DNA of 64,000 nucleotides, from contig NZ_CP194857.1 of NCBI RefSeq assembly GCF_051020515.1, positions 4,092,001 through 4,156,000 on the forward strand, given 5' to 3'. The translations under genes were made by a program, and so were the position numbers. Positions 62,048 through 64,000 of the stretch are shown one piece after another; position 1 is the first letter of the stretch, and every line of letters starts with the position of its first letter. Below the pieces are notes generated by a model. That model ran no database searches. It had not been told where the DNA came from and saw nothing but the letters and a program-made list of their open reading frames with translations. The DNA is from CALKWS01 sp051020515 (GTDB lineage Bacteria; Actinomycetota; Actinomycetes; Actinomycetales; Beutenbergiaceae).

Positions 62048-62940
62048 TGGGCGCAACGGGTCCGGGGCCAGCCTTCGCGGACGACGAGCCGGATCCCCTG
62101 GGCGCGCTGCTGACCTACCTGGAACTCTCCCCGGGTGCGCAGGCCGACACCTACACGGCTCGCTCGGTTCCGCAGGTGCACGGCAGGGTCTATGGCGGGC
62201 AGGTGCTGGCGCAGTCGATGATCGCGGCCGCGGCCACGACGGCCCCGGGCCGGCTACCGCATTCGGTGCACGGGTACTTCCTCCGCCCCGGGGACCTGGA
62301 GGAGCCGATCACCTTCACCGTGGAGCGGCTGCGTGATGGGCGTTCCTTCAGCGCCCGCCGGGTGCACGCGCTGCAGTTCGGTAAACCGATCCTGACCATG
62401 ATGTCCTCCTTCCAGGAGGACCAGGAGGGCGTTGAGCACGCCGACCGGCCGCCGCGGGTGCCCGAACCGGAGGAGTTGCCCAGTTCGGTGGAGATGTTCC
62501 GCACCATCGAACATCCACTCGCCCAGTACTTCTATCGCAATTTCGCCTTCGACGTCCGCCACGTCGAGGGAGGGCTGTTCCTGGGAGAACCCACGCGCCC
62601 CGAGCCGGCCCAGCACCTGTGGATGCGCACTCGCGGCCCGGTGCCCGGGGACCAGATGCACCACCGGGCGGTGCTGGCCTACGCCTGTGACCAGATCATG
62701 CTCGAGCCGGTCCTACGCGCCCACAGCCTGCACTGGCGGGCCCGCGGGATCGCGGTGGCCAGCCTGGACCACGCGATGTGGTGGCACCGGGATGTCGACA
62801 TGAACGACTGGCTGCTCTACGTCCAGGACTCCCCCTCCGCCCAGGGCGGCCGGGGCCTGGGAACTGCGCGGGTGTACAACCGGAACGGCCTGTTGGTGGC
62901 CACCATCGCTCAGGAGGGCATGGTCCGCGGCGGCGACTGA
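62047..62940 (+). CDS. tesB: Acyl-CoA thioesterase II
   Basis: Hydrolyses acyl-CoA to free acid and CoA. The 297-residue double-hotdog protein has RVYGGQVLAQSMIAAAATT, PHSVHGYFLRPGDLEEPI, DGRSFSARRVHALQFGKPI in the first half and VLAYACDQIMLEPV, ASLDHAMWWHRDVDMNDW and NRNGLLVATIAQEGMVRG in the second. Asp, Thr/Ser and Gln of the TesB triad lie in the second half. The start overlaps the globin stop (TGATG). Confidence 0.93.
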   Translation: MGATGPGPAFADDEPDPLGALLTYLELSPGAQADTYTARSVPQVHGRVYGGQVLAQSMIAAAATTAPGRLPHSVHGYFLRPGDLEEPITFTVERLRDGRSFSARRVHALQFGKPILTMMSSFQEDQEGVEHADRPPRVPEPEELPSSVEMFRTIEHPLAQYFYRNFAFDVRHVEGGLFLGEPTRPEPAQHLWMRTRGPVPGDQMHHRAVLAYACDQIMLEPVLRAHSLHWRARGIAVASLDHAMWWHRDVDMNDWLLYVQDSPSAQGGRGLGTARVYNRNGLLVATIAQEGMVRGGD

Positions 62941-62963
62941 GCCCGCCGCCATGGGCTCGCGAC

Positions 62964-64000
<1,037 letters not shown>

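Overview
The window is GC-rich DNA, coding almost end to end. The gene set points to an actinobacterium (Actinomycetota, probably order Micrococcales): paired clpP1-clpP2 with clpX and tig, mycothiol-dependent enzymes, F420-dependent oxidoreductases, an F420-0 importer cassette, an Rv2466c-like protein and an Rv2629-like protein. The order-level placement is inference from gene content. Many genes appear to be leaderless: a TANNNT -10 element sits only 6-8 nt before the start codon.

Layout. 1-2046: type I restriction-modification genes hsdS (cut by the left edge) and hsdM, minus strand. 2278-5410: two DGPF/YCII proteins with an ECF42-type sigma factor, then an ArsR regulator with an SRPBCC partner. 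5505-12799: a NYN/OST-HTH protein, a large RND exporter, two tandem paralogous lipoproteins and an SDR enzyme. 12950-19858: the proposed F420-0 ABC importer (three overlapping genes), a phospholipase D-like enzyme, a PHP phosphatase, then cofE with an F420-dependent LLM oxidoreductase on the other strand. 20028-21679: lipB-lipA. 21708-24299: divergent GH4 glycosidase and PfkB kinase. 24372-27031: valS. 27119-28949: an ArsR-SRPBCC fusion protein whose stop codon is the insertion point of an IS5-family element. 28992-33691: MerR regulator and divergent alpha/beta hydrolase, a DsbA-family protein, fgd (F420-dependent glucose-6-phosphate dehydrogenase), chorismate mutase and a C45-family peptidase. 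33681-39904: a bacterial eRF1-like protein, a UBP zinc-finger protein and the proteostasis cluster tig-clpP1-clpP2-clpX. 40174-44966: MFS and SulP transporters, a DUF1905 protein, a mycothiol-dependent enzyme and an HxlR regulator. 44979-45962: tRNA-Pro, tRNA-Gly, L32 and L31 type B. 46233-49418: GntR/DUF1648 pair and cysK-cysE. 49420-55740: small genes (ATL protein, rpiB, Cys-less rhodanese, Rv2466c-like protein) and pepN. 55765-61543: PTS EIIA, malQ, an acyltransferase, PTS EIIB and divergent ptsI. 61562-64000: truncated hemoglobin, tesB and a GH3 hexosaminidase cut by the right edge.

Two themes link the regions. The first is coenzyme F420: an importer, the polyglutamylation enzyme CofE, an LLM oxidoreductase and the F420-reducing enzyme FGD all lie within 20 kb, with no early F420 biosynthesis gene visible. 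This fits the published proposal of F420-0 salvage. The second is sequence quality: twelve genes, including valS, tig and ptsI, are each broken by one small indel, mostly in homopolymer runs. Restoring one base gives family-length proteins in every case, so I treat these as probable sequencing or assembly errors rather than true pseudogenes and annotate each as one gene.
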